From NCBI GenBank assembly GCA_028277725.1, contig JANQFX010000029.1, positions 1 to 44,766 of the forward strand: a stretch of 44,766 bases of DNA, given 5' to 3'. This stretch comes from Thiohalocapsa sp. GTDB lineage: Bacteria; Pseudomonadota; Gammaproteobacteria; Chromatiales; Chromatiaceae. The notes beneath the pieces are model-generated. The model was given only the letters and a program-made list of their open reading frames with translations. It was not told where the DNA came from and searched no databases. This document shows positions 35,392 through 44,766 of this stretch, one piece after another (position 1 is the first letter of the stretch; the number at the start of each line of letters is the position of its first letter). A program made the position numbers and the translations under genes.

Positions 35392-37191
35392 ATGTCCACC
35401 CAACGCTATTCGGTTACTCCCCACCCCATCGATACCTTGCTGGCCTGGGTCAAGTCCGGCGAAATCGCGATTCCAGAAATCCAGCGACCATTCGTCTGGG
35501 AGGCGACCAAGGTCCGCAACCTTCTCGATTCCCTTTTCCAGGGCTATCCGGTCGGGTATCTGATTGCGTGGCGCAATCCCACTGTCAAGCTCAAGGACGG
35601 CACTTCCGCCGCCGGGAAACGCATCCTCATCGACGGCCAGCAGCGCGTCACGGCACTCATGGCCGCACTGCTAGGCAGGGAAGTGCTGACGAAAGAATAC
35701 GCAACGGTGCGCATCCGCATCGCCTTCCATCCCCAGGAGAACCGCTTCGAGGTTACGAACCCGGCGATCGCGAAAGATGCCGAGTGGATTCCCGATGTGG
35801 CCGAGGTCTTTGCGCCGAGCGCAAGCATCTTCCAGCTCGTAAGCGGTTACTGCGCGAAGAACCCGCAAATCTCCCAAGATGCGATCTTCGCGAGCATCGA
35901 ACGCCTGCGAAAGATCATCAACAACCACGTCGGTATCATCGAGCTGGCGGACGACCTGGACATCGAGACCGTCACGGAGATCTTCATCCGCGTCAACTCG
36001 GCTGGTGCTAGCCTGTCTCAAGCCGACTTCGCCATGTCGAAGATCGCGGTCAACGAGACCTATGGCGGCAACCTGCTGCGCAAGGCCATCGACTACTTCT
36101 GCCACCTTGCAGTCGCGCCGGAGTTCCTGCCGCGCATCGAGAAGGCCGACACGGAGTTCGCGGAGTCGGAGTTCCTGCCGCAGATGCGTTGGCTGAAGGA
36201 CGTCAACGATGATCTCTACGACCCTACCTACACGGACATGCTTCGCGTCGCCTTCACGTCGGAGTTCGGCCGCGGCAAGTTGCAGGATCTCGTCGCGCTG
36301 CTGTCCGGGCGCAACTTCGTTACGAAGCAGTATGAGGAGGCCATCGCCGAGGCGTCCTTCGGCAGGCTCAAGCAGGGCATCCTCGCCTTCGTCAAGAAGG
36401 CCCACTTCGATCGCATTACCATGATCATTCGGTCGGCGGGCTTCGTGACCAGCGATCTCATCGGCGGCCGTAATGCCGTCAACTTTGCCTACATCCTCTA
36501 CCTGCGCGGTCGGGCGGAGTCGATGCACCCCGACGACATCGAGCGGCTGGTGCGCCGTTGGTATGCCATGTCCGTCCTGCGTGGTCGCTACTCCGGAAAT
36601 CCGGAAACCACCTTCGACTTCGACATCCGCCAGATCGAGACCCGAGGCCTTGCTGCTTACGCCGCCTCGGTCATCGAGAACGAGGCTCCAGACAGCTTTT
36701 GGACCGGCATGCTGCCGCAGATTATGGACACCTCGTCCGCCCGCAGCCCTTACTTCTTGTGCTTCAAGGCGGCCCAGGCCAAGCTCGGGGACAAGGGGTT
36801 CCTGTCACGGGACATCACCGTCCGTGACCTGCTGCTCAACCGCAGCGACGTGCACCACGTCTATCCCAAGAAGCACCTCAAAGACGGTCTCGGCCTGCCC
36901 CGAGGACGCTACAACCAGATTGCCAACTTCGTGCTCGCGCAGAGTGAGATCAACATCGGTATCGGTGCCAAGCCGCCGGAGGTCTACTTTGCTGAACTGG
37001 CGGAGCAAGCCAACGGCGGAACCAAGAAATACGGCGGCATCGACAACCTGCCGGAGCTGGAGGAGAACCTCCGCGTCAGTTGCCTTCCCGCGGCCATGCT
37101 CGCCGGCGAGATACCCGCTTACGACGACTTTTTGGAACAGCGCCGGCGGCGAATGGCGCTTCGAATCAAGGAATGGTTCGACACGCTGTGA
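35392..37191 (+). CDS. DUF262/HNH protein (GmrSD-like)
   Basis: The protein has 599 aa. An N-terminal DUF262 domain (ParB/Srx-like nucleotidase fold) has [20 protein letters not shown] at about 26-45 and [12 protein letters not shown] at about 78-89. The C-terminal HNH-like region has [11 protein letters not shown] around 487-496 and a following N (508, 520) in [15 protein letters not shown]. This is the arrangement of fused GmrSD-type modification-dependent restriction proteins. It probably cuts foreign or modified DNA using NTP-regulated activity. ACGGAG lies upstream of the ATG. A PDDEXK nuclease gene follows after 106 bp. Confidence 0.85.
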   Translation: MSTQRYSVTPHPIDTLLAWVKSGEIAIPEIQRPFVWEATKVRNLLDSLFQGYPVGYLIAWRNPTVKLKDGTSAAGKRILIDGQQRVTALMAALLGREVLTKEYATVRIRIAFHPQENRFEVTNPAIAKDAEWIPDVAEVFAPSASIFQLVSGYCAKNPQISQDAIFASIERLRKIINNHVGIIELADDLDIETVTEIFIRVNSAGASLSQADFAMSKIAVNETYGGNLLRKAIDYFCHLAVAPEFLPRIEKADTEFAESEFLPQMRWLKDVNDDLYDPTYTDMLRVAFTSEFGRGKLQDLVALLSGRNFVTKQYEEAIAEASFGRLKQGILAFVKKAHFDRITMIIRSAGFVTSDLIGGRNAVNFAYILYLRGRAESMHPDDIERLVRRWYAMSVLRGRYSGNPETTFDFDIRQIETRGLAAYAASVIENEAPDSFWTGMLPQIMDTSSARSPYFLCFKAAQAKLGDKGFLSRDITVRDLLLNRSDVHHVYPKKHLKDGLGLPRGRYNQIANFVLAQSEINIGIGAKPPEVYFAELAEQANGGTKKYGGIDNLPELEENLRVSCLPAAMLAGEIPAYDDFLEQRRRRMALRIKEWFDTL

Positions 37192-37297
37192 TGATCACTC
37201 ATCGCAAACAGCTCCCGAAGTACAGAGGGCCTGGCAACGACCATCCAGCGCAAACTCAGGCGCATGTTGCGAACGGTATCACCGGTGGAGCCGGCGA

Positions 37298-38371
37298 ATG
37301 AACGAAGACGATCGACTGCCCGCTGAAGAGGCACAACCGGTCGCCGCCGCGAAGGGCCTCGCCGCCGAGATCGCGGAGCTCATCCAAGATGCCCGCCAGG
37401 CCGTTGCCCGTGCTGTGAACAGCGGCCTGACGCTGCTCTATTGGCAAATCGGCCAGTGCGTTCAGCGAGAGCTGTTGAAGGGCGAGCGTGCCGACTATGG
37501 ACAGCAGATTCTTGCGACGGTGGCGCAACAGTTGACTCGGGATTTTGGCAGGGGATTCAGCTACTCCGCGCTGACTCGCATGGTCCGGCTGTACGAGGTC
37601 TACCCAGATCAAGCTATTGTTGCCACGCTGTCGCAAGTATTGAGCTGGTCCCACTTCCGCGAACTGCTGCCCCTCGAACACCCCTTACAGCGGGATTTCT
37701 ATGCGGAGATGTGTCGGATCGAGCGCTGGAGCGTCCGCACCCTGCGCGAGAAGATCGGCTCCATGCTCTACGAGCGTACGGCTCTGTCCAAGAAGCCGGG
37801 GGAGCTTGCTCGGATCGAGCTGCAGGCCCTGCGCGAGACTGACCTGCTTTCACCGGACCTGGTGTTCCGCGACCCCTATCTGCTCGACTTTCTCGGCCTC
37901 AAGGACACCTACCATGAGAAGGACCTCGAGGCCGCCATTCTCGCGAATATCGAGTCCTTCCTGCTGGAGCTCGGCGGCGGCTTCAGCTTCCTCGCCCGCC
38001 AGAAGAGAATCAGCCTCGACGACGACGACTTCTACCTCGACCTGCTCTTCTTCCACCGCGACCTGCGCCGCCTGATCGCCGTCGAGCTCAAGTTGGACAG
38101 GTTTCGACCGGCGCACCTCGGTCAGATGGAACTGTACCTGCGTTGGCTGAACAAACACGAACGACGCCCCGGGGAGGGCGAAGCCTTGGGGCTGATCCTC
38201 TGCGCTGGCAAAAAACAAGAGCAGATCGAGCTGCTGGAGTTGGGCCGAGCTGGCATCCACGTCGCCGAGTACCTCACCGATCTGCCTTCCCGGGAAGTCA
38301 TGCGGAAAAAGCTCCACGAGGCTATCGAGTTGTCGCGGCGGCAACTGACGCGCGCCGACGTGGAGCAATGA
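37298..38371 (+). CDS. YhcG/DUF1016 family PDDEXK nuclease
   Basis: The protein has 357 aa. The DUF1016 N-terminal region contains NSGLTLLYWQIGQ and FGRGFSYSALTRMVRLYEVY. The C-terminal PDDEXK domain has FYLDLLFFHR (D248) and LIAVELKLDRF (E263, K265), followed by Q277. The active site appears intact. Such proteins are common in defence islands and near restriction systems; the upstream DUF262 gene fits that setting. An ATG at 38368 overlaps its stop and could begin the next gene. Confidence 0.88.
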   Translation: MNEDDRLPAEEAQPVAAAKGLAAEIAELIQDARQAVARAVNSGLTLLYWQIGQCVQRELLKGERADYGQQILATVAQQLTRDFGRGFSYSALTRMVRLYEVYPDQAIVATLSQVLSWSHFRELLPLEHPLQRDFYAEMCRIERWSVRTLREKIGSMLYERTALSKKPGELARIELQALRETDLLSPDLVFRDPYLLDFLGLKDTYHEKDLEAAILANIESFLLELGGGFSFLARQKRISLDDDDFYLDLLFFHRDLRRLIAVELKLDRFRPAHLGQMELYLRWLNKHERRPGEGEALGLILCAGKKQEQIELLELGRAGIHVAEYLTDLPSREVMRKKLHEAIELSRRQLTRADVEQ

Positions 38372-38397
38372 TCAGCAAAGCGAAGCTCCAAAGCACC

Positions 38398-41154
38398 ATG
38401 AACACACCCCACCAGCCCCCGGACTTGTCCGACATCGCCGAGCGCCAGCGGCTGGAGGAGCAGCGTGCCGGCCGCGCGGATTGGCGGCTCTGGGGTCCGT
38501 ATCTTGCCGAGCGCGCTTGGGGAACCGTGCGCGAGGACTACAGCGCGGACGGCGAGGCTTGGGACTATCTCCCCCACGAACACGCCCGCTCGCGCGCCTA
38601 CCGCTGGAACGAAGACGGTCTGGGTGGCATCTGCGACGAGGCGCAATACCTGTGCCTGGCCCTCGCGCTCTGGAACGGCCGCGACCGCATGCTCAAGGAA
38701 CGCGCCTTCGGCCTCACCGGCACACAGGGCAACCGCGGCGAGGACGTCAAGGAGGTCTACTACTACATCAGCGCCACGCCGAGCCACAGCTGGCTGCGTT
38801 ACCTCTATCGGTATCCACAGGCCGCCTTCCCCTATGAGCGGTTGGTCACCGAGAACGCCGCCCGCGGCCGCGACCAGGCCCCCTTGGAGCTCATGGACAC
38901 GGGCGCCTTCGATGACGATCGCTACTGGGACGTGGAGGTACGCTACGCCAAGGCGACACCGACGCGCATCCAATGCCGCATCAGCGCCCGCAACCATGGA
39001 CCCGAGCCCGCTTACCTCCACCTCCTGCCGACGCTCTGGTTCCGCAACACCTGGAGCTGGGAGGAGACGCCGGCGGACCAGGGAGCCGCCGCAGTACGCC
39101 CGCTGCTGGAGCAGATCGAACCGCCGGCCGGTGTCGGGTTTGCGGTGCGCGCGAGCCATCCGGTGCTCGGCACCTACCACCTCTACGGCGGCGTCGCCTG
39201 CGACCTGCTGTTCACCGAGAACGAGACCAACGCGGAGCGTGTTTGGGGCGGCGACAACCCCACGCCCTACGTCAAGGACGCCTTCCACCGCCTCCTGGTC
39301 GACGGCGAGCAGGGTGCCGTCAACCCCGAGCGCAGGGGCACCAAGTGCGCGGCGCTGCATCGTGTCGAGGCCGCCCCGGGACAGGCGGTACAGATCGACC
39401 TGGTGTTGTCTGCGGAACCGCTCGAGGCGCCCTTCGGCGAGACCGAGCGCGTCTTCGCGACCCGCCAGTCCGAGGCGACCGTGTTCTACGACCACCTGCT
39501 GCCCGAGGCCAGTGCCAACGACGCGCGCATCCTGCGCCAGTCCCTCGCCGGTATGATCTGGACCAAGCAGTTCTATCACTACGATGTCGCGCGTTGGCTC
39601 GACGGCGACCGCATCGCACCGCCGGCGCAGCGCCGCGAGGGCCGCAACCGCCACTGGCTGCACGTCAAGGCCCGGGACGTCATCTCCATGCCGGACACCT
39701 GGGAATACCCCTGGTTCGCGGCCTGGGACCTGGCCTATCACTGCTCGGCGCTGGCCCTGGTGGACGTCGACTTCGCCAAGGACCAGGTGGAGCTGATGCT
39801 CTCGGAGCGCTATCTGCACCCCAACGGCCAGATTCCGGCCTACGAATGGAACTTCGGCGACGTCAATCCGCCGGTGCACGCCATGGCCGCGCTGAAGGTG
39901 TTCCGCGCCGAGCGGGTGCAACGAGGCGTCGGCGACCACGGCTTCCTGAAACGGGTCTTCCACAAGCTGCTGCTCAACTTCAGCTGGTGGATCAACCGCA
40001 AGGACGCGGACGGCCACAACCTGTTCGAGGGCGGCTTCCTCGGCCTCGACAACATCTCCGTCTACGACCGCTCCAGGGAGCTGCCGCCGGGCTGGAGCCT
40101 GAAGCAGGCCGACGCCACGGGCTGGATGGCGCACTTCTCGCTGAAGATGACGCTGATCGCACTGGAGCTCTGCATCGTCGACCGCGACTACGAGGACATC
40201 GCGATCCACTGCTACAGGCAGTTCCTCGCCATCGCCGAGGCCATCGCCGGCAGCGAGGAGTCCGGCACACCCTCGCTCTGGGACGACGAGGCGGGTTTCT
40301 TCATGGACCTGCTGGAAACGCCCGAAGAGGGCATGCACCGCATCGAGGTCTACTCCTGGGTTGGGCTGATCCCGCTGTTCGCCGTGGAGATCGTCAACCG
40401 GCAGATGCTGGAGCACGCGCCGCGCTTCGCGGCGATGCTGCGCGAGCTCCAGGGCGGCTTCTTCCGCGGGCATCCGGTCTGCGCCTGCCCGGAGTGGGAG
40501 AACGAGCGCGGCGAGCGTCTGCTCGCCCTGGTGGACCACAGCATGCTGGCACGGGTGCTGGCACGGCTGCTGGACGAGGACCAGTTCCTGTCCCGCTACG
40601 GCGTGCGCAGCCTGAGCCGAATCCACGCCACCGACCGCGATCTGGGCTATATCCCGGGCATCGGCGAGGCACTCATCGACTATGTGCCGGGGGAGTCCGT
40701 CTCGCCGATGTTCGGCGGCAACTCCAACTGGCGTGGGCCGGTGTGGCTGCCGACCAACTACTCGTTGATCTCGTCGCTGGAGCGCTATTACCGATTCCTC
40801 GGCGACGACTTCCGCGTGCCGGTGCCCTGCCTGAATGGCAAGAGGCTACATCTGAGGGACATCGCAACCTTGATCGCCGAGCGCATCTCGGACCTGTACC
40901 GCAAGAACGACGACGGCGTGGTGCCGGCGCTCCAGGAACACCTACCGAATTCGGACGAACCCGCTTGGAAGGACCAGCTGCGCTTCTACGAGTACTTCCA
41001 CGCGGAGACCGGCCGGGGGCTCGGTGCCGCCCACCAAACGGGCTGGACGGGCCTACTCGCCAATCTGGTCATGCGCCGATACCAGCGCGATGTGCGCGGC
41101 TGGAGCGGCATCGACCACGGCGACAAGCCCGGGCTCATCGACGAGATCGCCTAA
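38398..41154 (+). CDS. GH63-like glucosidase
   Basis: This 918-aa cytoplasmic protein without signal peptide is related to mannosyl-oligosaccharide glucosidase/GH63-type (alpha/alpha)6-barrel enzymes. Key stretches are [39 protein letters not shown] and [20 protein letters not shown]. Bacterial members hydrolyse alpha-glucosides such as glucosylglycerate or related small sugars. The substrate cannot be read from sequence. ATG 38398 is used; ATG 38368, overlapping the nuclease stop, is an alternative in the same frame. A glycogen debranching gene lies 0.9 kb on. Confidence 0.85.
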   Translation: MNTPHQPPDLSDIAERQRLEEQRAGRADWRLWGPYLAERAWGTVREDYSADGEAWDYLPHEHARSRAYRWNEDGLGGICDEAQYLCLALALWNGRDRMLKERAFGLTGTQGNRGEDVKEVYYYISATPSHSWLRYLYRYPQAAFPYERLVTENAARGRDQAPLELMDTGAFDDDRYWDVEVRYAKATPTRIQCRISARNHGPEPAYLHLLPTLWFRNTWSWEETPADQGAAAVRPLLEQIEPPAGVGFAVRASHPVLGTYHLYGGVACDLLFTENETNAERVWGGDNPTPYVKDAFHRLLVDGEQGAVNPERRGTKCAALHRVEAAPGQAVQIDLVLSAEPLEAPFGETERVFATRQSEATVFYDHLLPEASANDARILRQSLAGMIWTKQFYHYDVARWLDGDRIAPPAQRREGRNRHWLHVKARDVISMPDTWEYPWFAAWDLAYHCSALALVDVDFAKDQVELMLSERYLHPNGQIPAYEWNFGDVNPPVHAMAALKVFRAERVQRGVGDHGFLKRVFHKLLLNFSWWINRKDADGHNLFEGGFLGLDNISVYDRSRELPPGWSLKQADATGWMAHFSLKMTLIALELCIVDRDYEDIAIHCYRQFLAIAEAIAGSEESGTPSLWDDEAGFFMDLLETPEEGMHRIEVYSWVGLIPLFAVEIVNRQMLEHAPRFAAMLRELQGGFFRGHPVCACPEWENERGERLLALVDHSMLARVLARLLDEDQFLSRYGVRSLSRIHATDRDLGYIPGIGEALIDYVPGESVSPMFGGNSNWRGPVWLPTNYSLISSLERYYRFLGDDFRVPVPCLNGKRLHLRDIATLIAERISDLYRKNDDGVVPALQEHLPNSDEPAWKDQLRFYEYFHAETGRGLGAAHQTGWTGLLANLVMRRYQRDVRGWSGIDHGDKPGLIDEIA

Positions 41155-41191
41155 TCTCCGTGCGTCGTGCGCGGCACCATGAGCGTGGAAC

Positions 41192-41770
41192 TCAGGTGCT
41201 CTCGTACACCAACGTCCGCAGGCACCGCTCCGGGCCGGGCAGGCGAACGATTTCGCCGCTGCGCAGCGGATAGCGACCCTCCGCCCGGTCCCGATAGTAG
41301 AGTCTGAGCGTCTCACCGATGACCGGAAAGGCGATCTCCTCCCAGGGGATCTGATCCTCGCGCAGCAGTTCCACCTCCAGGCTCTCGGTGCCAGGACCGA
41401 ACTCCGGCCGCTCTAGGCGCGCCCGGAACAGCATGTAGACCTGGTTGATGTGCGGCAGGTTGAACAGGGCGTAGAGGGCACCGACGCTGACCTCGGCGCT
41501 CGCCTCCTCCAGGGTCTCGCGAGCGGCACCCTGCTGCACCGTCTCGCCGTTTTCCATGAAGCCCGCCGGCAGTGTCCAGAGTCCATAGCGCGGCTCAATG
41601 GCGCGGCGGCAGAGCAGGATACGGTCCTCCCACTCCGGGATACATCCGACCACGACCTTTGGATTCATGTAGTGGATGGTGCCGCAGGCATCGCAGACAT
41701 GCCGCGGCATGTTGTCGCCCTGCGGCACCCTGACCTGGACCGGCTCACCGCAATGGCTGCAGTAGTTCAT
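41192..41770 (-). CDS. NUDIX hydrolase with zinc ribbon
   Basis: The protein has 192 aa. An N-terminal zinc ribbon (C4-x-x-C7 and C26-x-x-C29) is followed by a Nudix box from G70 (GFMENGETVQQGAARETLEE, with S in place of the last Gly). The domain organisation is like NudC-type or ADP-ribose/NADH pyrophosphatases, but the protein is shorter than NudC. It hydrolyses nucleoside diphosphates linked to another moiety; the exact substrate is unknown. It is convergent with the GH63-like gene, with a 37-bp gap. Confidence 0.9.
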   Translation of the reverse strand: MNYCSHCGEPVQVRVPQGDNMPRHVCDACGTIHYMNPKVVVGCIPEWEDRILLCRRAIEPRYGLWTLPAGFMENGETVQQGAARETLEEASAEVSVGALYALFNLPHINQVYMLFRARLERPEFGPGTESLEVELLREDQIPWEEIAFPVIGETLRLYYRDRAEGRYPLRSGEIVRLPGPERCLRTLVYEST

Positions 41771-42073
41771 GTGCTATTCGCCTCGATCGCTGCCTTGCCG
41801 CCCGCACGACGCCCCTGGCACCCACCGGCGGACCTGCTCGAACACGGGCCGGCGCCGCCACAAAATGAACATGCGACCGATCCTCAACAGCCGTAACATG
41901 GGGGCCGGAACGCGTCGCTGCCAGTGACCCTCTAGCATCAGCCCGCCCGACACCCGGCTGACCTGACTGGGCTGACCCAGCTGGACCGACCCAGCTGGGT
42001 AGCCGGGCCGGCCATGGCCCCTCCGATCGGGACTGTCGGCACGTACGGGAGCAGCACAATATAGGCCAGTCCC
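41771..42073. other. 303-bp intergenic region with CCCAGCTGG repeats
   Basis: No gene recognised. GACCCAGCTGG occurs twice in tandem at about 41974-41998, itself containing the palindrome CCAGCTGG. The sequence CAATATAGG just before glgX may be a weak -10. A minus-strand frame here (VFEQVRRW and neighbours) has no support. Confidence 0.3.
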
Positions 42074-44149
42074 ATGCCCGCACGCAGCTATAGCACCCAA
42101 CCTGGCAGCTGGGACCTGTCCGGGGCCCGATTCGTCGACGGCGGCGTCAATTTCTGCTGCTTTTCGCGCCACGCGACGGCGGTGGAACTCCTGCTGTTCG
42201 AGCAGGCCGCCGGCCCGCGCCCCTTTCAGGTGATCGAGCTCGATCCGCGCCTACACCGGACTTTCTTCTTCTGGCACGTACTGGTGGAGGACTTGCCCGA
42301 GGGGACCTGTTACGGCTGGCGCATGGACGGCCCGACGGACACCGCCGAGAGCGGTTGTCGCTACGACCGCGACAAATTGCTGCTGGACCCCTGGGCCACC
42401 ACCGTCGACGACCGCCTCTGGGACCGTGCCGCAGCGAGCCGGCCGGGCGACAACATCGCCACGGCCATGCGCTCGGTGCTGGTGCGCGACGACTACGACT
42501 GGGAGGGCGACCAGCACCTGCACATGCCGCTCACGGAGGCCGTCATCTACGAGATGCATGTCGGCGGCTTCACGCGTCACGCATCTGCCGACACCCCGCA
42601 TCCAGGCACCTTCCGCGCCGTCATCGAGAAGATCCCGTATCTCCAGTCCCTTGGCATCACCCATGTCGAGCTGCTGCCCATCATGGCCTTCGACCTCCAG
42701 GACGTGCCCCCGAAGACCGCGTCACTCGGGCTAGAGAACTTCTGGGGCTACAGCACCCACAGCTTCTTCGCACCGCACCCGCACTACGCATGCGACCCGT
42801 CCGGCGCCCGTGACGAGTTCCGCGACATGGTCAAGGCCCTGCACCAGGCCGGTATCGGCGTCATCCTGGACGTGGTCTACAACCACACCGCCGAGGGCGG
42901 CATCGGTGGGCCGACCATCTCCTTCCGGGGTATGGGTAATGAAGTCTTCTACCACCTGGACGACGAGGACCGCAGCCGCTACCGCGATTACACCGGCTGT
43001 GGCAACACGGTCAACTGCAACCACCCGCTGGTGACCCGCTACCTCATCGACAGCCTCCACTACTGGGCGCACGACATGCATGTGGACGGCTTCCGCTTCG
43101 ACCTCGCCAGCGCCATGGCCCGCGGCGAGGACGGCGAACCGGAGCGCCACGCGCCGGTGCTCTGGTCCATCGAGCTCTCGCCGGAGCTCGGCCACGCCCA
43201 TGTCATCGCCGAGGCCTGGGACGCCGTCGGGCTCTATCAGGTGGGCGACTTCCCCGGCTTCCGCTGGGCGGAGTGGAACGGCCATTACCGCGACGTGATC
43301 CGCGCCTTCGTACGCGGCGACAAGGGGCTGATCGAGCAGGTTGCGACCCGCGTTGCGGGCTCCAGCGACCTCTACGAAGCGCACGACCGGCTACCGGGCA
43401 ATTCCATCAACTTCGTCACCTGCCACGACGGCTTCACGCTCTACGACCTCGTGGCCTACAACGACAAGCACAACGAGGCCAACGGCGAGGACAACCGCGA
43501 CGGCCACAACCACAACCTCAGCTGGAACTGCGGCGTCGAGGGGCCCACCGATGACCCGGAGATCAACGCCCTGCGCCGCCGCCAGGCCAAGAACCTGATG
43601 GCGATCCTGCTGCTCAGCCAGGGCGTACCGATGATCCTGGCCGGGGACGAGTTGCTACGGACCAAGCGAGGCAACAACAACGCCTATTGTCAGAACAACG
43701 ACCTGTCCTGGATCGACTGGCGCCTGGCCGACGACAACCGCGACATGCTGGAGTTCACCCGCGGCATGATCGCCTTCCGCAAGCGGCATGCGACGCTGCG
43801 CCGCCGCCGCTTCCTGACCGGGCAGCCGGGTCGCGACGGCGCACCGCCGGACATCACCTGGCACGGTACCCAGCTCCACGACCCGGGCTGGAACGATGGC
43901 AACGCCCGCGCCCTGGCCTTCATGCTCGCCGGCTTGGAGCCGACCGACCCGCACCTGCATGTGATGCTGAACATGTGGGACGAGGCGCTGGACTTCGCCT
44001 TGCCCGCACTGGATGGCCGGCGCTGGCACCCGGCCGTGGACACCAGCGCCGAGCGGGCCGTGCTGGCGCCGGAGAAGCAGCTGGCGTTGGCGGACAGCAC
44101 CTATCTCGTCGGCCCGCGAAGCCTGGTCGTTCTCGAGGGCCGCGCATAG
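42074..44149 (+). CDS. glgX: Glycogen debranching enzyme GlgX (GH13_11)
   Basis: This 691-aa protein has an N-terminal CBM48-like domain (FCCFSRHATAVELLLFE), then a GH13 barrel with VILDVVYNHTAEGG, DGFRFDLAS (nucleophile near D343), VIAEAWD (acid/base near E380) and FVTCHDGFTLYDLVAYNDKH (near D452). NEANGEDNRDGHNHNLSWNC is typical of isoamylase/GlgX enzymes. It removes alpha-1,6 branches left by glycogen phosphorylase. It lies near the GH63-like gene in the same orientation but is separated by the opposing NUDIX gene. Confidence 0.95.
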   Translation: MPARSYSTQPGSWDLSGARFVDGGVNFCCFSRHATAVELLLFEQAAGPRPFQVIELDPRLHRTFFFWHVLVEDLPEGTCYGWRMDGPTDTAESGCRYDRDKLLLDPWATTVDDRLWDRAAASRPGDNIATAMRSVLVRDDYDWEGDQHLHMPLTEAVIYEMHVGGFTRHASADTPHPGTFRAVIEKIPYLQSLGITHVELLPIMAFDLQDVPPKTASLGLENFWGYSTHSFFAPHPHYACDPSGARDEFRDMVKALHQAGIGVILDVVYNHTAEGGIGGPTISFRGMGNEVFYHLDDEDRSRYRDYTGCGNTVNCNHPLVTRYLIDSLHYWAHDMHVDGFRFDLASAMARGEDGEPERHAPVLWSIELSPELGHAHVIAEAWDAVGLYQVGDFPGFRWAEWNGHYRDVIRAFVRGDKGLIEQVATRVAGSSDLYEAHDRLPGNSINFVTCHDGFTLYDLVAYNDKHNEANGEDNRDGHNHNLSWNCGVEGPTDDPEINALRRRQAKNLMAILLLSQGVPMILAGDELLRTKRGNNNAYCQNNDLSWIDWRLADDNRDMLEFTRGMIAFRKRHATLRRRRFLTGQPGRDGAPPDITWHGTQLHDPGWNDGNARALAFMLAGLEPTDPHLHVMLNMWDEALDFALPALDGRRWHPAVDTSAERAVLAPEKQLALADSTYLVGPRSLVVLEGRA

Positions 44150-44167
44150 GAAAGCCGTGCAGCACGT

Positions 44168-44181
44168 AGGCGAGGTCGCCT
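44168..44181. terminator. Hairpin after glgX
   Basis: AGGCGA-GG-TCGCCT is a perfect 6-bp stem, extended by GTGCA and TGCAC further out, about 20 nt past the glgX stop. There is no T-tract. It is weak evidence of termination before the IS end. Confidence 0.35.
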
Positions 44182-44218
44182 GTGCACTACGACGACGGAT
44201 ACGGATAGGAAATTCAAG

Positions 44219-44766
44219 CGCCTCTGCGCGCCCAAGGCGGCCTCAGGAAGAGAGGCTAGCGAGGGCCAGAGGGCTGGTCAAGGCTCAACCGAGAGCGGTG
44301 CGGACCTCTCTGAGGTGTCGGAACGTGCTTCGGCGGGGTTTGGGGGGAGATTTGAGGCGCAGGGGCAGGTGTGAGATCAGAGGCGGCGGTGCCCGGTGTG
44401 GCAGAAGAAGGCCGCTACCAGGAGACACGCTGATCAAACTCGACGTCGGGCGCGGGCTGGGCGAGGAGGTCACAGTCCGGCATCGGCCCGGGATCATCGT
44501 CCCAACCGGGTGGTCCGCGGGCCGGTGCAATCGGCGGAGGTTCGTTGGGCTCGCCGATATGTGCGAGGATCCGCTGCACCGGGGCGGCTTCGGTCACGAA
44601 AGCGATGATGCGCATGTCCGCGCCGCAGTTGGGGCAGGTCAGCGGCATCGACTCGAACAGCCGCGCCAGCAGCATGGCCCAGAGATAGCGCGCCGGGGAG
44701 CGAGCGTTCGGGGCCGGTACGCGACGGGGTTCGGCGAGCTCGGCGGAGGCGCTCGGGTCGTCGGTC
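44219..44766 (-). mobile_element. IS91-family element, right end (partial)
   Basis: The element carries the transposase C-terminus and runs out of the window. A possible oriIS end begins at 44219, with hairpin GCGC-CTCT-GCGC (44218-44229). It abuts CAAG (44215-44218), which on the minus strand is CTTG, one of the tetranucleotide targets of IS91-family rolling-circle elements. The boundary is inferred from that match. Positions 44230-44414 contain no gene. Confidence 0.5.
44415..44766 (-). CDS. IS91-family transposase, C-terminal part
   Basis: The gene is open at the window edge. The readable part gives about 116 residues: ARYLWAMLLARLFESMPLTC, then PNCGADMRIIAFVTEAAPVQ and RILAHIGEPNEPPPIAPARG, ending FDQRVSW. 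This is the conserved tail of IS91/IS801-type HUH transposases, with the CPNCG zinc-binding pair. The catalytic HUH and Tyr motifs would lie beyond the window. The frame has no stops here, so the element may be intact. Confidence 0.85.
   Translation of the reverse strand, partial: TDDPSASAELAEPRRVPAPNARSPARYLWAMLLARLFESMPLTCPNCGADMRIIAFVTEAAPVQRILAHIGEPNEPPPIAPARGPPGWDDDPGPMPDCDLLAQPAPDVEFDQRVSW

Noticed and set aside
38122..40626. Minus-strand ORF of 834 codons
   Set aside because: It is a shadow of the GH63-like gene in GC-rich DNA, with no domain resemblance.
41774..42172. Minus-strand 132-codon ORF upstream of the NUDIX gene
   Set aside because: It overlaps the glgX start, has no recognisable domain and has the composition of a shadow frame.

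Overview
This window looks like a high-GC gammaproteobacterial chromosome. The gene content (parE, xseB-ispA, folE2, cydDC, uup, a sulfur-bacterium-type DUF6858 gene beside a NifX/NifB-like gene, an Fnr-like regulator, a VPLPA/PEP-CTERM protein) suggests Chromatiales, such as a purple sulfur bacterium. That placement is inference; no rRNA is present.

Layout. (1) 1-13.0 kb is an accessory block. It has REP-like hairpins, a tRNA-Ser(CGA) preceded by a duplicated tRNA 5' end, a decayed region with a possible tyrosine-recombinase scrap, a CRISPR array of 14 repeats, and a complete subtype I-D cas operon on the minus strand (cas6-cas10d-csc2-csc1-cas3'-cas4-cas1-cas2). A divergent WYL-domain regulator, an hsdM relic and a small ORF follow. 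The cas3' helicase reading frame is broken by one in-frame TGA inside helicase motif VI. (2) 13.0-18.8 kb is housekeeping: FIST sensor protein, parE, xseB, ispA, folE2. The dxs gene often found between ispA and folE2 is not there. (3) 18.8-23.7 kb is a lasso-peptide-type RiPP cluster: an asparagine-synthetase-like cyclase, a 54-codon precursor gene, an HPr-kinase-like kinase, a VPLPA-CTERM surface protein with its own promoter/operator region, a B2 transglutaminase-like leader peptidase and a B1 PqqD-like recognition protein. (4) 23.7-35.4 kb holds uup, an Fnr-like regulator, DUF6858 and NifX-like genes, envelope proteins (lipoprotein, OmpA-family), a DUF1295-DUF6134-lipocalin operon and cydDC. 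(5) 35.4-38.4 kb is a two-gene defence-type cassette (DUF262/HNH and YhcG-type PDDEXK nuclease). (6) 38.4-44.2 kb is carbohydrate metabolism (GH63-like glycosidase, GlgX-type debranching enzyme) with a NUDIX hydrolase. (7) 44.2 kb to the end is the right part of an IS91-family element running out of the window.

The most notable points are the RiPP cluster, whose precursor carries a Y-x-x-P-x-L leader motif and a Gly-rich core with Asp at position 7; the CGA-to-TGA nonsense codon in cas3'; and a palindrome between the cas operon and the WYL regulator.
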